NCBI GenBank assembly: GCA_001414485.1
Contig: LLEY01000047.1
Location: forward strand, 1-64,000
From: Calycina herbarum
Lineage: Eukaryota; Ascomycota; Leotiomycetes; Helotiales; Pezizellaceae
Direction: 5' to 3'
Length of the DNA stretch: 64,000 nt
The position numbers were made by a program, and so were the translations under genes. Under the pieces are notes generated by a model. That model made no database searches. It was not told the origin of the DNA and saw only the letters and a list, made by a program, of their open reading frames with translations. This document shows positions 21,789 through 33,472 of the stretch, piece after piece (position 1 is the first letter of the stretch; each line of letters starts with the position of its first letter).

Positions 21789-22797
21789 ATGGCCCAACAA
21801 CAAGCCCAAAATGTTATGCGAAGGTACGTGGAAGGATTTGGTTGGAAGTTGGCGCTGGAAACTGCCATTCGAGGGCCAGAAGACGTTTTTGCAACGTTGG
21901 ATGATATGCCAATGATATATGGGATGGCAGGTTGGCAGATTGATCAATTGATGCCAGCTTCGTCTTACCCTATGTCAGATGCGAACTGCAATTCTCCATG
22001 CCGCCAACTTCAGCTGGACCGGAAAATTTCTAAATCATGGGTCCTGAGTAAACGCTAACCATCGTGTAGGAAGCTGGTTATAATCGGAGATGGTGCCTGT
22101 GGTAAAACCTCTCTTCTCAGTGTCTTTACACTTGGATATTTCCCTACAGTAAGTTGTTTGCCAACCAGCCGCTCAAAGTTCTCTGCTAATTGTTCTCCCT
22201 AGCATTATGTTCGTTTTCCCAACCTTGCAAACCATTCGCAATACTTATGCCACTACTTCTAGGTTCCAACAGTCTTCGAAAATTACGTGACCGATTGCAG
22301 AGTGGATGGAAAGAGCGTACAACTGGCCCTTTGGGATACGGCGGGACAAGAGGATTACGAGAGATTACGGCCGTTGGCATATTCAAAAGCACACGTAATT
22401 CTAATAGGCTTCTCAATCGATACACCGGATTCCTTGGATAACGTCAAGCACAAAGTAAGTTTGGATTCGACACACTGGCTTTTCTCACATGCTAACCGTT
22501 TCGAAGTGGGTCGAAGAGGCGAATGAGCGATGCCCCGGTGTTCCAATCATACTTGTCGGTCTGAAGAAGGACTTACGAGAAGATCCTGTCGCAATTGAAG
22601 AAATCCGAAAACGATCACAACACTTTGTCGGCACAAGAGAAGCAAGTGAAATAGCCCATGAAATTGGAGCACGAAAATACCTCGAATGTTCATCATTGAC
22701 CGGTGAGGGAGTTGACGATGTTTTTGAAGCTGCCACGAGAGCTGCGTTACTCACATTCGAGAAGGGTGAGGGAGGTGGATGCTGTGTTATATTGTAG
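21789..22797 (+). CDS. RHO2: Rho2-type small GTPase (5 exons, one of 6 nt)
   Basis: Rho-family GTPase; fungal Rho2 acts at the plasma membrane upstream of protein kinase C and cell-wall synthesis. Exons: 21789-21823, 22070-22148, 22203-22208, 22263-22454, 22507-22797, totalling 603 nt (200 aa). P-loop GDGACGKT at residues 18-25, with the preceding RRKLVIIG split by intron 1. Switch [10 protein letters not shown], switch [20 protein letters not shown], and a Rho insert helix. The C-terminal CVIL (197-200) predicts geranylgeranylation. The [11 protein letters not shown] and [32 protein letters not shown] segments fit Rho2 better than Rho1 or Cdc42. Exon 3 codes only His39-Tyr40; without it the conserved YVPTVFENY core cannot be assembled. 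Very sure of family, fairly sure of orthology. Confidence 0.93.
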
Positions 22798-23425
22798 GGA
22801 AATGGGTACTGGAGTTTGGCGGTGAAAATAGAGGCATGGGTTGGCAAAGGACAATTTTCGGGAACCAGCAACAATTCGACCTATACTTTCTAATGCAATG
22901 GGGAAAAATCAACCCATTAACGCCTTCAACTTACATTTTACGAAAATTCCGGGGTCGTTATGAAGAAATAACAGGCCGTTTGGTGCCTCTTCAGCAATAG
23001 CGGGAATGTCAATTTGTCGAGGGAGGAAATATTGGCCAACAGCGCTTGCACATCAAAAGTCTTTTTTCAAAGCTAATTGTTTGTGTCATACTTTGGTTCT
23101 TTTGAGGGCGAGATAGAGCCCTTTTAATGATTGATCACGACTTAGTTCACACACTCCTTTTTCTGCGCGGTTTTTCTACTTTACACTCAACCACATACCC
23201 AGCTTGCGGAAGGAAATAAATTGCTTGCTGCATTGCTTGCGAATGGCAGCGTTTGGTCTAATGGAGGGACTCTCTTGTACATAATATACATATTGCAAGC
23301 TAGCATCATGAACGTTGAAAATGAATTTTGCATGACTTGACGAAACTCCTATTCTCATATTTCCCTTCAATTGTTGTACAATCCCTAAAATTTGTTACAT
23401 GCTGAAAATGTAGAGTTTTCGAATT
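22798..23425. other. Convergent 3' region of RHO2 and mL40
   Basis: The two genes face each other across about 630 bp. AT-rich with no independent gene; small overlapping frames look random. Confidence 0.5.
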
Positions 23426-24106
23426 TTATCTTGTCCAGCCGTGATTCCATGCTTCCCTTGCTGGAGTATCAGTTTGTGCTCTAGCGTATTCAATTGGTAC
23501 TCCTCCGTGACCGAAGATTCCCTTCTTCTCCATGGCGATCCGGTATAATCTTCCTGCATCCTTGGTTCCTGGTGTATCCATCGTTCTCAACACCTCACAC
23601 GCGTTGTGCATACTTTGATACATCCTGTTGAAACTTCATTAGCATTTCTCCTGACACGCCATTTGCCATTTCTCAACCGCAGCCCCAGTTTGGATAGTCC
23701 TCCCGTCGACTCCTCCGGGTCCAATTCTCATCCCCTAATCCAATTGAAAATTCCACATGATAAAAGAGAACAAAACAAACCTCATCAACTCCCCCTCCTC
23801 CGCCTCGGCCCTCTTCCGTCTGGCCAACATCCACGCCCGATGAATCGTCCAATGTCTCAACGCGCGCATCCGACTCAATTTCAACGGTCGGGGCGTCTTG
23901 GGATGTTGCATGTGGTATCTTATCAGGGAGATTCGGGGATCGGTTTTATTTGCATTTTTGGCTGGGCGGGCGGCGAGCGAGGTTGTGTTGCTGAATGCTC
24001 GTGTTGAGCTTTTGAGGATTGGGGAGGCGGTTTTTTGGAGGGAGAGGGCGCGGAAGGAGGTGAGGAAGGGGGTGAGGAGGCGGGAGGCAGTGGTGTGGTT
24101 TGCCAT
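23426..24106 (-). CDS. MRPL28: Mitochondrial large-subunit ribosomal protein mL40 (MRP-L28 family)
   Basis: Structural protein of the mitochondrial 54S subunit (family PF09812, yeast Mrpl28). Exon 1 24106-23781 and exon 2 23624-23426 are joined by a 156-nt GT..AG intron with donor GTTTGT. They sum to 525 nt (174 aa), and the junction Arg codon is split AG|G. The N-terminal 45 residues are Ser/Thr/Arg-rich with no acidic residues, a mitochondrial targeting sequence. The conserved core includes ISLIRYHMQHPKTPRPLKLS and RALRHWTIHRAW. The second exon carries MYQSMHNACEVLRT and the signature KGIFGHGGVPIEYARAQTDT, ending WNHGWTR. Divergent from the DUF1749 gene with a 415-bp shared upstream region. 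Confidence 0.88.
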
Positions 24107-24521
24107 GCTGGCGGTTTGGGGGTGGACGTGGATTGAGGGTTGTGGTGGTGATGGTGGTGATAATATTTTGGGAGAGCTGCTGCTGGTTATTCAGATGTGA
24201 GGCTTGGGGGAACTTTAGGTGCCAGGGGTGCAGTTTTTGGTTTCGTGGAAATAATGAACTAGGGGGTGGGTTTAGCTTTCGATGTTGGTTGACCAACGTT
24301 AGCCTTTGTTTGTCCATCTACACATCTTTCAGTGGACGAATTATTGAAACTCATCTCTCCAATTCTATCGTGGATTTTTCATCGCGAACTCACTTTCTTC
24401 TTTGGGAATTGGCGAGTCCGCATGCAGATGAACGTGATCGTGAACCACAGCTCATCGGGGATTCATTTCTAATCGGCAACCCATCTGAAATACATCATTT
24501 GTCACCTCAGTTGAAGGAAGA
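24107..24521. promoter_or_regulatory. Shared divergent promoter region mL40 / DUF1749 esterase
   Basis: The 415 bp between the two start codons (24106 minus, 24522 plus). No TATA box stands out, and the mL40-proximal part is G-rich on the plus strand. Promoter role is inferred only from position. Confidence 0.4.
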
Positions 24522-25996
24522 ATGTCTGTCTTTTCCACCGACAGTCCTAACGAATCTACCACCTCGAAGATGGCGAGACCAGCTTTCAAGGGTGTAGCGA
24601 GGGCTGGATTGACGCATCAGTTTGTGAGTTTCTTATCCCCGAGTTGTCTTTAATCCTGCGAAAATCATTTCTTAACTGCTGTCAATTGTTTATCTTACTT
24701 GAGCACACGCTCGGCTTTTGTAACACGATCTGGGATCATTGGGCATTCGTCGAGAAGGGTTAGGAAATTCAGAAGTCAGCCGCCCTGATACTTCTTGGAG
24801 AATACCTGTATTTTCCCTAGAAATACTAGTGTAATAACACTGGTAGGTGGTGTATGCAGAGCAATGGCCGAGTCTCTGCAATAATGTGCTTCACGTTTTG
24901 TTCGTTTCTCAAATAAAAAAGGAGTCTTTTACTATATCAATACATGAGTAACTAACTCAATCTTAGACAAACCGCCTCTTTGCATTCGAACACACCCCTC
25001 ATACCCCTTCTACTCCGCCCCAAAACATTCTGATATTTGTTGGTGGATTGTTTGATGGGCTTCAGTAAGTACTACTTGACAATACCTTTCCTTAGTATCA
25101 ATTTTGTTCAACTCTGTTTCTTGTCCCTTTTACTGATAGGCATTTAAAGCACCGTTCCGTATACCTCAAGTATCGCCGACGCGCTCCCAACTTCGTGGAC
25201 TATTGCTCAAGCAATACTTTCCTCATCATACACAGGCTGGGGTACCTCGTCGTTGGAGAAAGACGCCAAAGAGCTCTCGAGATGTGTTTCTTATTTTAGA
25301 ACAATCAAGACTGGCAAGATTATTCTAATGGGTCACTCCACTGGGTGGTGAGTAGTACAAAAACCCTGCGTTCGTGTATCACGAATTAACATCCTACCCT
25401 TTCAAAGCCAGGACGTGATGGAGTATCTCACGGGAACTGGCCACGAAACCCGTTCTCCCATCGATGGCGGAATTATTCAAGCAGCTATTAGCGACCGTGA
25501 AGCTATCTCCATCAACACCGACCCTAAAACTATTCGTTCCGCCTGCGATGCTGCTCAAACCATGGTCGACAATGGAGATGCCGATGAAATATTGCCATCT
25601 GTCGAGACGAACAACACCTTCCCATGCCCAGTATCTGCTAAAAGATGGCTATCTCTAGCAAGCCCAAATCACGACGGTCCAGATGATTATTTTTCTTCAG
25701 ATCTCAAAGATGAGCAACTTATGAAGTCATTTGGAAGCTTGCCAGCTTCAACTCCACTTTGTATCTTGCTATCCGGGAACGATGAGTATGTTGCAAAAGG
25801 GATTGATCAAGCTAATCTGCTTGCACACTGGACAGAAATTGCTAAGAAAGGAAAAGGGAAGGTCGACACCGAGAATTCCGGCATCCTGGAAGGTGCAACA
25901 CACAACCTCTCTGGGGACTCGGATGACGTTGTAGCTGGGCTTGTCAAGAGAGTGCTTGGGTTTTTGGAGGGATTCTCTACACAGGAACGCCTCTGA
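24522..25996 (+). CDS. DUF1749 alpha/beta-hydrolase (SidJ-type esterase family)
   Basis: Exons 24522-24623, 24967-25064, 25150-25347, 25408-25996 total 987 nt (328 aa). Members of DUF1749 include the Aspergillus fusarinine-C esterase SidJ, but most are uncharacterised, so a siderophore role here is only a possibility. Visible fold features: oxyanion-region strand FVGGLFDGL, nucleophile elbow LMGHSTGCQD with Ser130 split across the exon 3-4 region, acid-bearing strand LCILLSGNDEY, and histidine motif GATHNLSGD. No signal peptide, so probably cytosolic. The short N-terminal exon begins MSVFSTDSPNEST. The exon 2-3 junction uses AG at 25148-25149, giving GLHTVPYT, the family's GL..VPY motif; a nearer AG at 25139 would break frame. 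Confidence 0.85.
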
Positions 25997-26541
25997 TCCT
26001 GTGGTCAACTTGAAGTTTTCCGAAATGAGCATCCCTTTTATCTTGGGGTTACGGAATAATAAATCGATTTCTAGGATTACAAGATATCAACTGCAAAGCA
26101 GTCAAGTGACTTAATTCTTTCACATATATTTCATCTTGCAGATGTATCCTAGAAGTGGTACTGGAATTCAATATTATAGGGTGGAGAATTAGGTGTTTAT
26201 TACTATAAAAGAGAGAACTAACTACTATACAGAGAAGGAAGTATAAATACCCTAAGAGTGACTTATAAGCTAATTAGGCATAACCTAATCAGATCTAGTC
26301 ATAAGAGTGAATATCTAATATAACAACATTTCACATTTGCACACACTTGTCTTTGCATTTCCTTTACCACTTTCCTTTACCACTTTTGGGCTATCGTTAC
26401 TTGTTTATTTGCAATTTGATGGTTTATTTTTCTAGTTACTCTATGTAGTAGCTGAGGCTGTAACTAGTTGCTATGGGGTGTTATGTTCATTGTATGATGG
26501 GATCAGCTGCGGAACTCACCTGGCTGCGCTATTGCTCAAGC
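25997..26541. other. Convergent AT-rich spacer
   Basis: AT-rich 3' flank between the esterase gene and the minus-strand F-box-like gene. No feature supported. Confidence 0.5.
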
Positions 26542-28220
26542 CTATTGATCAAAAAGCGAAAGCTGGAAGAACTCCTCGATGGGAGGACGTTCTACAGTCA
26601 AGGTACGTTCTTTTGGTGATTGTGGCCCAACTGCTTGCTTTATTTGCTCTTTTGATGCTCTCCAACGTGTTCGGCGATTTGACTTTGGCATTTGAGAGTT
26701 CACCTCGTCGAGTAGATCTTGGAGTACTTGGGAATCTGGAATTTTGTGCAATGCCCAATGCAATTGCGATCGAGCCTCTTTCCAATCCCCATGTTCCATG
26801 TAGTCTTTGCAGTACGGGACTACTAGGTCCTCTGCATGCTGGTCAGTTCGGCACCCCCTGCCATCGTGATACAAACCCATAAACATAAACTGGATACAAT
26901 TCCGAAGAATTCTGCGAGCCAACTTTCTGAGATGTCGGGCCTCGCATTTTTTATCACAGTGCTCAGGATGAGGATTGTGGTAATCTGGCACGAGTTCCAG
27001 ATGTATGTAAGACTGAGGCTCCAGAGTGCCCAAGCCAAATCGACCCCTGGGGCGTAGGTTCCATACCTTAGGTTTACTTTCCAGTCTAATTTCCCGGCTT
27101 TCTTCGCAGTCCTTGCATGGGCAACATTCAGCGAAGTAATCCGGGCGGTCAACACATCGAGGGCAGCTAGCGAATTCCTGGAGCTCCGAAACCCTTGCCG
27201 CTGATAACCAAATGGGTATGTATGCCGCGGCAAACTCTTGGTATATTCTGGGAACTCGTAGGGGACGAGGTTTTCGAAGTCGGGGGAATGCCCTGCAGCC
27301 TAGCATTAATCCAGCGATAATATACTGTGCTTGAGCAGCAAAATTGTTGCCTTTGGAGGCATACTCATCCCCTAAAGCTTTGATACGCGATACCTCAGCG
27401 AACGCCTCTTTCTTGCTCCACTTCGGCAGATTTGAGGATTCGCAGAATTCTTCAGCAGCTTCCGAATTCAACCCTGTGATGATAAAGACTCTGCTGCCAT
27501 ATTCGTTATTGGCCCACAACATGAATTTACGAAGACCTTTGAGCTTATCAGCCAATTGTTCGGCTAACTTCGAGTTACCTTGATAGAAACTTGAAGGTAG
27601 GTTAAAGTCAAGGTAGATTCTGCAAAGATCAGCATCAGGCCGTTCTAGCAGTCTTCCCATTCCTAGGTAGCTATTCCGTAAGGGGGAGCTAAACACGCAG
27701 TTGATCAGTTGAACAAGCTTAGGGAGTTCTTCGTCAGGTAACAGCGCACAGTCAAAGAAGCGGTGATGCTCGGGCATGTAACTTTCGGGTCCTTCGCTGC
27801 GTTCTTCGCTGTATTCTTCGTTGGGGTATTTCGTCGTTTGGGATTTTGGATACCATTCGCCGTCGGTATACCGGAAACCAAAGCATAGTTCGATATTCAA
27901 AGCAACATTCTTAGGACAGCTCGTGACAAACTTCAACGGTATGACTTTGGCCACTATATCCATCAAGAAAGGTGGCCAGTGGCACTTAATAAACACCAAG
28001 TTGTTTTCACGATGGAAAACTTCTAATGCCTCTGTTGAAAGTTGCTTGTTGATCGTAAAGATAGCAAATGGAATTTTCCATGTCAATCCTGCATCGAGAT
28101 CCCAATAATACTCTCGCCAAATACGCTGCCAGCTATGTTGTTCTTTATAAAGACTGCTTCACGGAAGATCTTTTCTCGGATCTCCATTGGCAGGTCCATA
28201 AAATTAGTAGTAGAAGACAT
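26542..28220 (-). CDS. F-box-like protein with Cys-rich central region; one small intron or a frameshift near the 5' end
   Basis: The main frame 28088-26542 (515 codons) has no ATG at its upstream end. In another frame, ATG 28220 gives MSSTTNFMDLPMEIREKIF, a typical start of fungal F-box-like proteins. A 74-nt intron 28162-28089 (donor GTGAAG, acceptor GATGCAG) joins the two in phase, giving 534 aa. After the junction comes IPFAIFTINKQLSTEALEVFHREN, the usual segment following such F-box motifs. The middle has a Cys cluster (CPRCVDRP..CCPCKDC) and HC.KKCEARH, possibly metal binding, and the C-terminal part is helical. The intron has no clear branch point, so a frameshifted allele is a real alternative. 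Function beyond possible ubiquitin-ligase adaptor is unknown. Confidence 0.6.
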
Positions 28221-29588
28221 GTTGGAAATATCAGAATGTATGGTGAGGATGGTGTTATGATGTACGATACAAGAATTAAAGAGTCTTGGAGAAAGACAAG
28301 AGCATATTTAACATTTGAGTTACGATACTATTCTAAAGTGAACAGTGTGAATCAACTATAGCTACAATAGTAGCAAGAAAGAAATCTGCTTTGATCAAAA
28401 ATATAAGCCTTTTGTTTCCCCAGTCACTCGTTGTCTTTCATTCAATTTTCGTTTCGTTGTTGGACAAGGCTTTGTATTTCCATAAAAAAGGAACAAAGCT
28501 TTCGCCCTTTCTAGTACAAATTTCTTCCGCTAGGTTAATGAGGGGGGTTTAGGGGGCAGTGTTTCTACCAAATTTTGTCCCCTCCCGCAGCATGGGGAGA
28601 GGAGACCTGGATTCCTGACTTGCCAATTTCAAACCCCATTGGGCCATTACCTCGCGTACTTCCTAAAATGATAAGAATAAATATAGTTGATCACAATCAA
28701 TGGCATGACAAGGCTTTGGGCTAGTTGGAAGAGATTGTGCGATCGTTCAGTTTACGCCCAAGAATTATTCACTCAAAAACATTGTTCCGAAGTGTCTTAC
28801 TTACTAAACTTTAGTAAGAAAACCAAGCTAGGCAGTTTTCCCCTTGTGTAGCCAATGGCCACTCGCTTAGATTAGGTACTTGCTCTACCATGTCCACATA
28901 AGCATTCAGTTTCAGAGTCTAAAAGTGTATAACACAAGAAATATGCCAAATTCGGTTAGAATTTATCTTCAATAGTTTCTCATTTGCAAACTCAACTTCA
29001 GCCATACACAAAACTTCAAATGTAGTTCTTCTTCCCGTCTTGGATTACATGCGAGGTACAAACCAATAACGAAACTTGTGTGGCTTTTTGCAAAAGCCCT
29101 ACGGGAGGGACAAGAAATAAGTTTTGCCAACGCCTTCGCTTATTTGTAAGGCAATATTATGGCAGATATAGTGGCAGAAGCTTCCTGAAGGGCGGCAAAA
29201 CCAAAGGGGAAAATCGAACGTTATTGCCTGTCCCTTCGTAAAGTTCTATTCAATGAATCTGGCATGATCGTCGATCACTCATTTCTACCACATATTCTTT
29301 TGACCAATAAGTGTTCTAGCAGACCATTTCCCCTCTTTGGGGCTGCGGCAAGAGCTTATGCAACGGACCGAGTGACTCGCTTGCGCCGCACAAGACGTTA
29401 CACGCGAGAATAAGAGGGTGGAGGGGCTGCGATTGCGTGAAAAATGCTGTGAAGGCATGAGTCACTTGTGTATATATCTTGCTCTGTATCCTACGAGTTG
29501 GTCAAAAAGTACTACTCGCACAATTCCACCCTGAGGCCGACTCTCCAAGAAACCCTCGATTTCGAAATAAAACTCAACTTCCTCCATC
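28221..29588. other. Intergenic region upstream of two divergent genes
   Basis: About 1.4 kb without a supportable gene between the minus-strand F-box-like gene and the plus-strand secreted peptide gene. Contains a TATA-like sequence at 29471 (annotated separately). Confidence 0.5.
29471..29477 (+). promoter_or_regulatory. TATA-like box TATATAT
   Basis: TATATAT lies 118 nt before the ATG of the secreted peptide gene, a usual distance for inducible fungal genes. Assigned by sequence and position only. Confidence 0.4.
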
Positions 29589-29827
29589 ATGAAGTACTCC
29601 CTCGTATTCACCCTCGCCTTGGCAACTTTAACAATTGCTATGCCAATTACGGGTAAGCTTCTCTATTATCCTCAAACTCTCAAACCGCTATTTCCTCTCT
29701 TTTGCAAACACTAACACTTTCTCAACCTATAGAACCGAACCCAACTCCACTCATTCTTGTTGGAGAGATTAAACGTCAAGATATTGGCACGGATGGCAGG
29801 AGCGGTTATAACGGAGTAGAAGAATAG
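29589..29827 (+). CDS. Small secreted peptide precursor, 52 aa, with Lys-Arg processing site
   Basis: Two exons, 29589-29652 and 29733-29827 (intron GTAAGC..CTATAG with ACTAAC-type branch site), 159 nt in total. MKYSLVFTLALATLTIA is a textbook signal peptide. A short propeptide-like stretch MPITEPNPTPLILVGEI follows, then KR and an 18-residue tail beginning QDIGTDG. Lys-Arg is the Kex2 recognition site, so secretion and cleavage of a small peptide are inferred. I recognise no family; it is not the Cys-containing alpha-factor-like pheromone type. Strangely, the frame stays open for about 57 codons after the TAG (29825-29827). It contains a second KR preceded by DGYI, then stops at TAG about 30008. 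The present stop may therefore truncate a longer precursor. Confidence 0.65.
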
Positions 29828-30692
29828 CTCGGTCCAGATGGATACATCAAGAGAGACCGATCAAGCCGAGAAACGAGGGGAATTCGGAATGGGGATCCCG
29901 AAGCGGGGACATTGAATGGCATAAGGGGTAGTGATCACGTGAACGAAGGGGCGAACACTTCAACACAATCATTACACGCAGTATCGATACCAGATGGGGG
30001 CCTAGTCTAGTATTTCGCGATGATTTGAATTTATTTTGTCGCAGCTCTTTCGTCCAAAATGTAAGCTCGCGTTCGTTCTCAGCGTGACTAACTAGCTTGT
30101 TGAATTATACTCTTAATCAATGAACCGTGTAATGAGCGTATGTTAAAGAACCGTACAAAGAAACAAAGAATAGAATTAGACTCCACGAATTTTTCGAAAG
30201 GGGAGATGGGTGTATACTAAGAGAGCTGCTATGCTTTATTCACCAATTATATACTTGGTCAATGTTCATTCTCTAATTTGCTATAAATACTCCCTATAGT
30301 TTGTAAAGATAACTTAAGTATTCTAAACTGTCGAGGATATTCATATGAAATAAATGTTACTAGGATAAGTACCCAATACTCTATACTTTCAAGCTATTCA
30401 AAAATTGAAATTTGATTAATTTGATTAATCTACTGAGCTCGGACAATATAATTCAACACCTTGACTTACTAGACTCACTACTCAATCCTATAAAGAAACA
30501 ATGCCATTGGTCAATTCTGGAATTGGCAAATGAAGCATACTAGAGCTAAAGAAACGATTGAAAGCAAACAACAACTCAGCCTCGAGAACTTCACCAATCA
30601 GCATACGGTGTCCATTTTCCCAAACTGCTTTCGTAGTCCATAAACTGCTCAATCTCACACCCAAGAAAAAGACACAATCCAACCACTCCATT
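29828..30692. other. Spacer between peptide gene and zinc-cluster regulator
   Basis: The first 180 bp keep an open frame continuing from the peptide gene past its stop. The rest is AT-rich 3' flank of the convergent regulator gene. No other feature seen. Confidence 0.45.
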
Positions 30693-32650
30693 CTAAATAA
30701 CCCCTCGTCTCCTCGCAGCCTTTCTATGGGCCTTCAAAAGGCGATTATCATTTTCCACAACGAGCTTCATAAACAACTTATCCTCAGCTCGCAAATCGTT
30801 AGCAGCCGCCCCTATTCAAATATCATTAGCATAACTCTCCCAGTGCTCCGAAAAGAGATGACGTACTGAACCAAAAGATCTCAGTCTTGAGTCCACAGAA
30901 TAAGCCAATAAGCTCAGGATCTTGACCGAACAAGTGAGAAATTTCCTCGGTCCTCCAATCGAGCGTCAGGGGACAGGTAGTTTTAAATAAACCATTGTAG
31001 ATGGAGGTGATGGAGTTATAAAGATGTTTCGTCAAGCCATGTAGTTCAGTTGCAGCTTTGCGAATAGACTTTAGTTCGTGGAGATTTGATTCCGAGAGTG
31101 GATTTGCTTACAATTTGAGCGAATGTATCCAACAAGTATCATGCGATGGTGGTATGTCAACATCAGGATCCACAAAATAACCCATATCACCAATGGGTTA
31201 TCTCTTCCGATCCCCGAGGATCCCGAGACCAACTTATCGACCTCGGAGAGAATTTCGAGCTCGAGGGTAACGATGTCTTTGCAGATTACTAGAGTGAGCT
31301 GTCGGTGGATTGGGAGGGTAGTATAGCAATCCTTCGAAAAGGGCGAATCTCTGGCTGTTAGAACTGCACCATACATTTCCATCAGAAGTTTCATGTCCAC
31401 GCACTTCTGGATGAATTTTTGCTTCGAGGAGCTCATGTTAGTGATTTTCAGGCTAGAAAAATGGAGAGGATTTATCGTACCTTGGGCAGTGGCTTTTTCG
31501 AAGCACAATATTTATTCGCAAACCTCGTTATTGCGCAATCCAACTGAACGAACGGCCCTTGTCCAGCCCCAACTCCCCTAATTTGTGAAAAGCGAGAACT
31601 CTTGTAGGCGTTCATAAGCCATTCGGTAGTGGGTAAACTCTCCGGGGCAATAAGAAGCGGCGGACCTTGATAGGCATTATACTCACATCCATGGTACGTA
31701 GCAATGAGATAGTTCATCGTGATATCCTCGGTGTTTCGAAATTCCAGAACAGGCACCCGGATGAAGGTTTGGGATACATCTTCGTTATAAAGAGGTGTGT
31801 ACCCAATATAAATATCACGCGAAGAGGTTTTGCTGGAAGTGGCCATATAGCCTTGCAAGCGTTTCATCTGTAAAGAGAGTTCGAACAGGTCTGTGTATAA
31901 TGTGAGTATCGAGTGCATCCAACTGGCTGATTTATGCATACCTATCTTATCGAACCTGGTATTTACGAGGCTCCTTCTATAACAGATCTCTTGAGCAAGT
32001 GCAGCACTTCCTGCTCGCTTTATACAATGATCACAAGGAATGCCAAAGTTACACTTACGGGATTTTCAGCATTGGAACCAAATGTACATTTTTGGAAGAA
32101 TGAGGTGATGACTTACAGGTCCACGCCGAAGTTTGCATTGAGCGCACGCACCGATGAGTCTATTCCGAGCGACCTCTTTCTTTCTCGTTTCCGAATAGGC
32201 TTTTCTCTGCCTCTGGGATACTGGGTTGCCTCCGCTGACAGGGAACACAACCAAGGAGTTGTCCCAAGGGCGTTTCCTTATGCTAAGGTTACTGTTCTCC
32301 CGTGATTTATTCGAAACACTTTTATCGTGAGGAGCTTGCGACTTAGTATTGGTGAGTGAAAGAGGGGTGTCATTGAGCTGGAGCTCGCTTGGTTGAATCA
32401 ATTCCTCGAAGTTTGGTTTTGGATCGTCGAACGTCCCAAGGGCCATCACATTGTCCACTACCCCGACAATAGGCTGAAGTGAACCGGGGCTTACCACAGG
32501 TAAGTTTAGAAAAGCGCTTGAGTCTGGTATATCGGAAAAGTTAAAGTCAAAATCCAGATCGAAGGAAGCATCCCCAAATAAGGGAGGGATATCAGCGAAG
32601 AAATCCATATAACTATCCATCCCCTCTAAATTGAAAATCGTTCCATCCAT
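30693..32650 (-). CDS. Zn(II)2Cys6 transcription factor (6 exons)
   Basis: Exons on the minus strand: 32650-32117, 32053-31942, 31890-31481, 31421-31112, 31055-30867, 30811-30693, totalling 1674 nt (557 aa). The N-terminus is acidic and Phe/Asp-rich (DFFADIPPLFGDASFDLDFD), resembling an activation region. The binuclear cluster lies at residues 169-202: C169-x2-C172-x6-C179-x5-C185-x2-C188-x13-C202, split by intron 1 between the second and third cysteines. A basic stretch RKAYSETRKKEVARNR precedes it. The C-terminal half (DCYTTLPIHR..LEILSEVDKLV..PLVIWVILWILMLTYHHRMI, PLTLDWRTEEISHLFG.DPELI..FCGLKTEIFWF) is the conserved region of a fungal regulator family. Targets unknown. Exon junctions were all phase-checked; the exon 3-4 acceptor (AAG at 31422-31424) skips a closer AG. 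Confidence 0.82.
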
Positions 32651-33472
32651 CTTTTATGCGAGTGAGTCTTGAGGAGATGAAGTCAAAGAAAAGAACAATA
32701 GATTGCGGTCAATATTTTTGGTGTACTGTCTGAGTTTGATCAATGTACAATGTAATAATATAAAAGAGAAGGAAGCGTTGAATTTAACCTCTCTGGATTG
32801 TATAAATGAGGCTGCTGGAGCTCACCGATGTTACACCAATTCTGTAAGCGAGCTCAAAATCCGGTGACTGTATTTGGAAGAAAAATGAAATATGGTGGCT
32901 TGCCCAGAGTGAGGCTGCATGACTTGCCCAATTACCATCGACTCGGGAGATGTATAAAAGCATGACGCTATTTAATCCGGTATCAATGAATAGATGCTAT
33001 CTGCAAAACACCGGTGTGGATTTTGGAACAACCAAGAGAATACTTCTGATGGACTAACAAACTTTGAAATCTGAAGGTTGTCGTGAGTCCGTCACGTGCG
33101 CTTGCTATCCTCTTAGTCCCAGTGATTTGTATCAACATGCTTTGATTATGATATCCATATGAAAGCTACTTGCAAACCTGGAATACGTCCTAGTCAACAT
33201 CTGACAAAGCAGGTTGCCAACTAACTGTCTTTTGATGACCACGACCCAAGGACCATACTTCCGACAATTCTTTTAGGTTTGATTACATATCCGTGTTCCA
33301 TCGTGTCCTAGTCTCTTCATCTGATTGATTTAGTAAAGAGACGCTCAAAAGTTTTGATGTATGACAGGGGATCTGACTTTACATACCTGTAAACAAACTT
33401 GCAAAATAAGTCCCCCGAAGCCTGCAATGGAAACAGGATTTGGGAATCAATGTTGCCATCTTCCAAGGCCCT
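32651..33472. other. Upstream region of the zinc-cluster regulator
   Basis: 820 bp with no supportable gene. It separates the regulator from the 3' end of the next minus-strand gene and presumably carries the regulator's promoter. Confidence 0.45.

Noticed and set aside
24100..24597. 165-codon plus frame opposite mL40
   Set aside because: Antisense to mL40 and overlapping the true esterase start.
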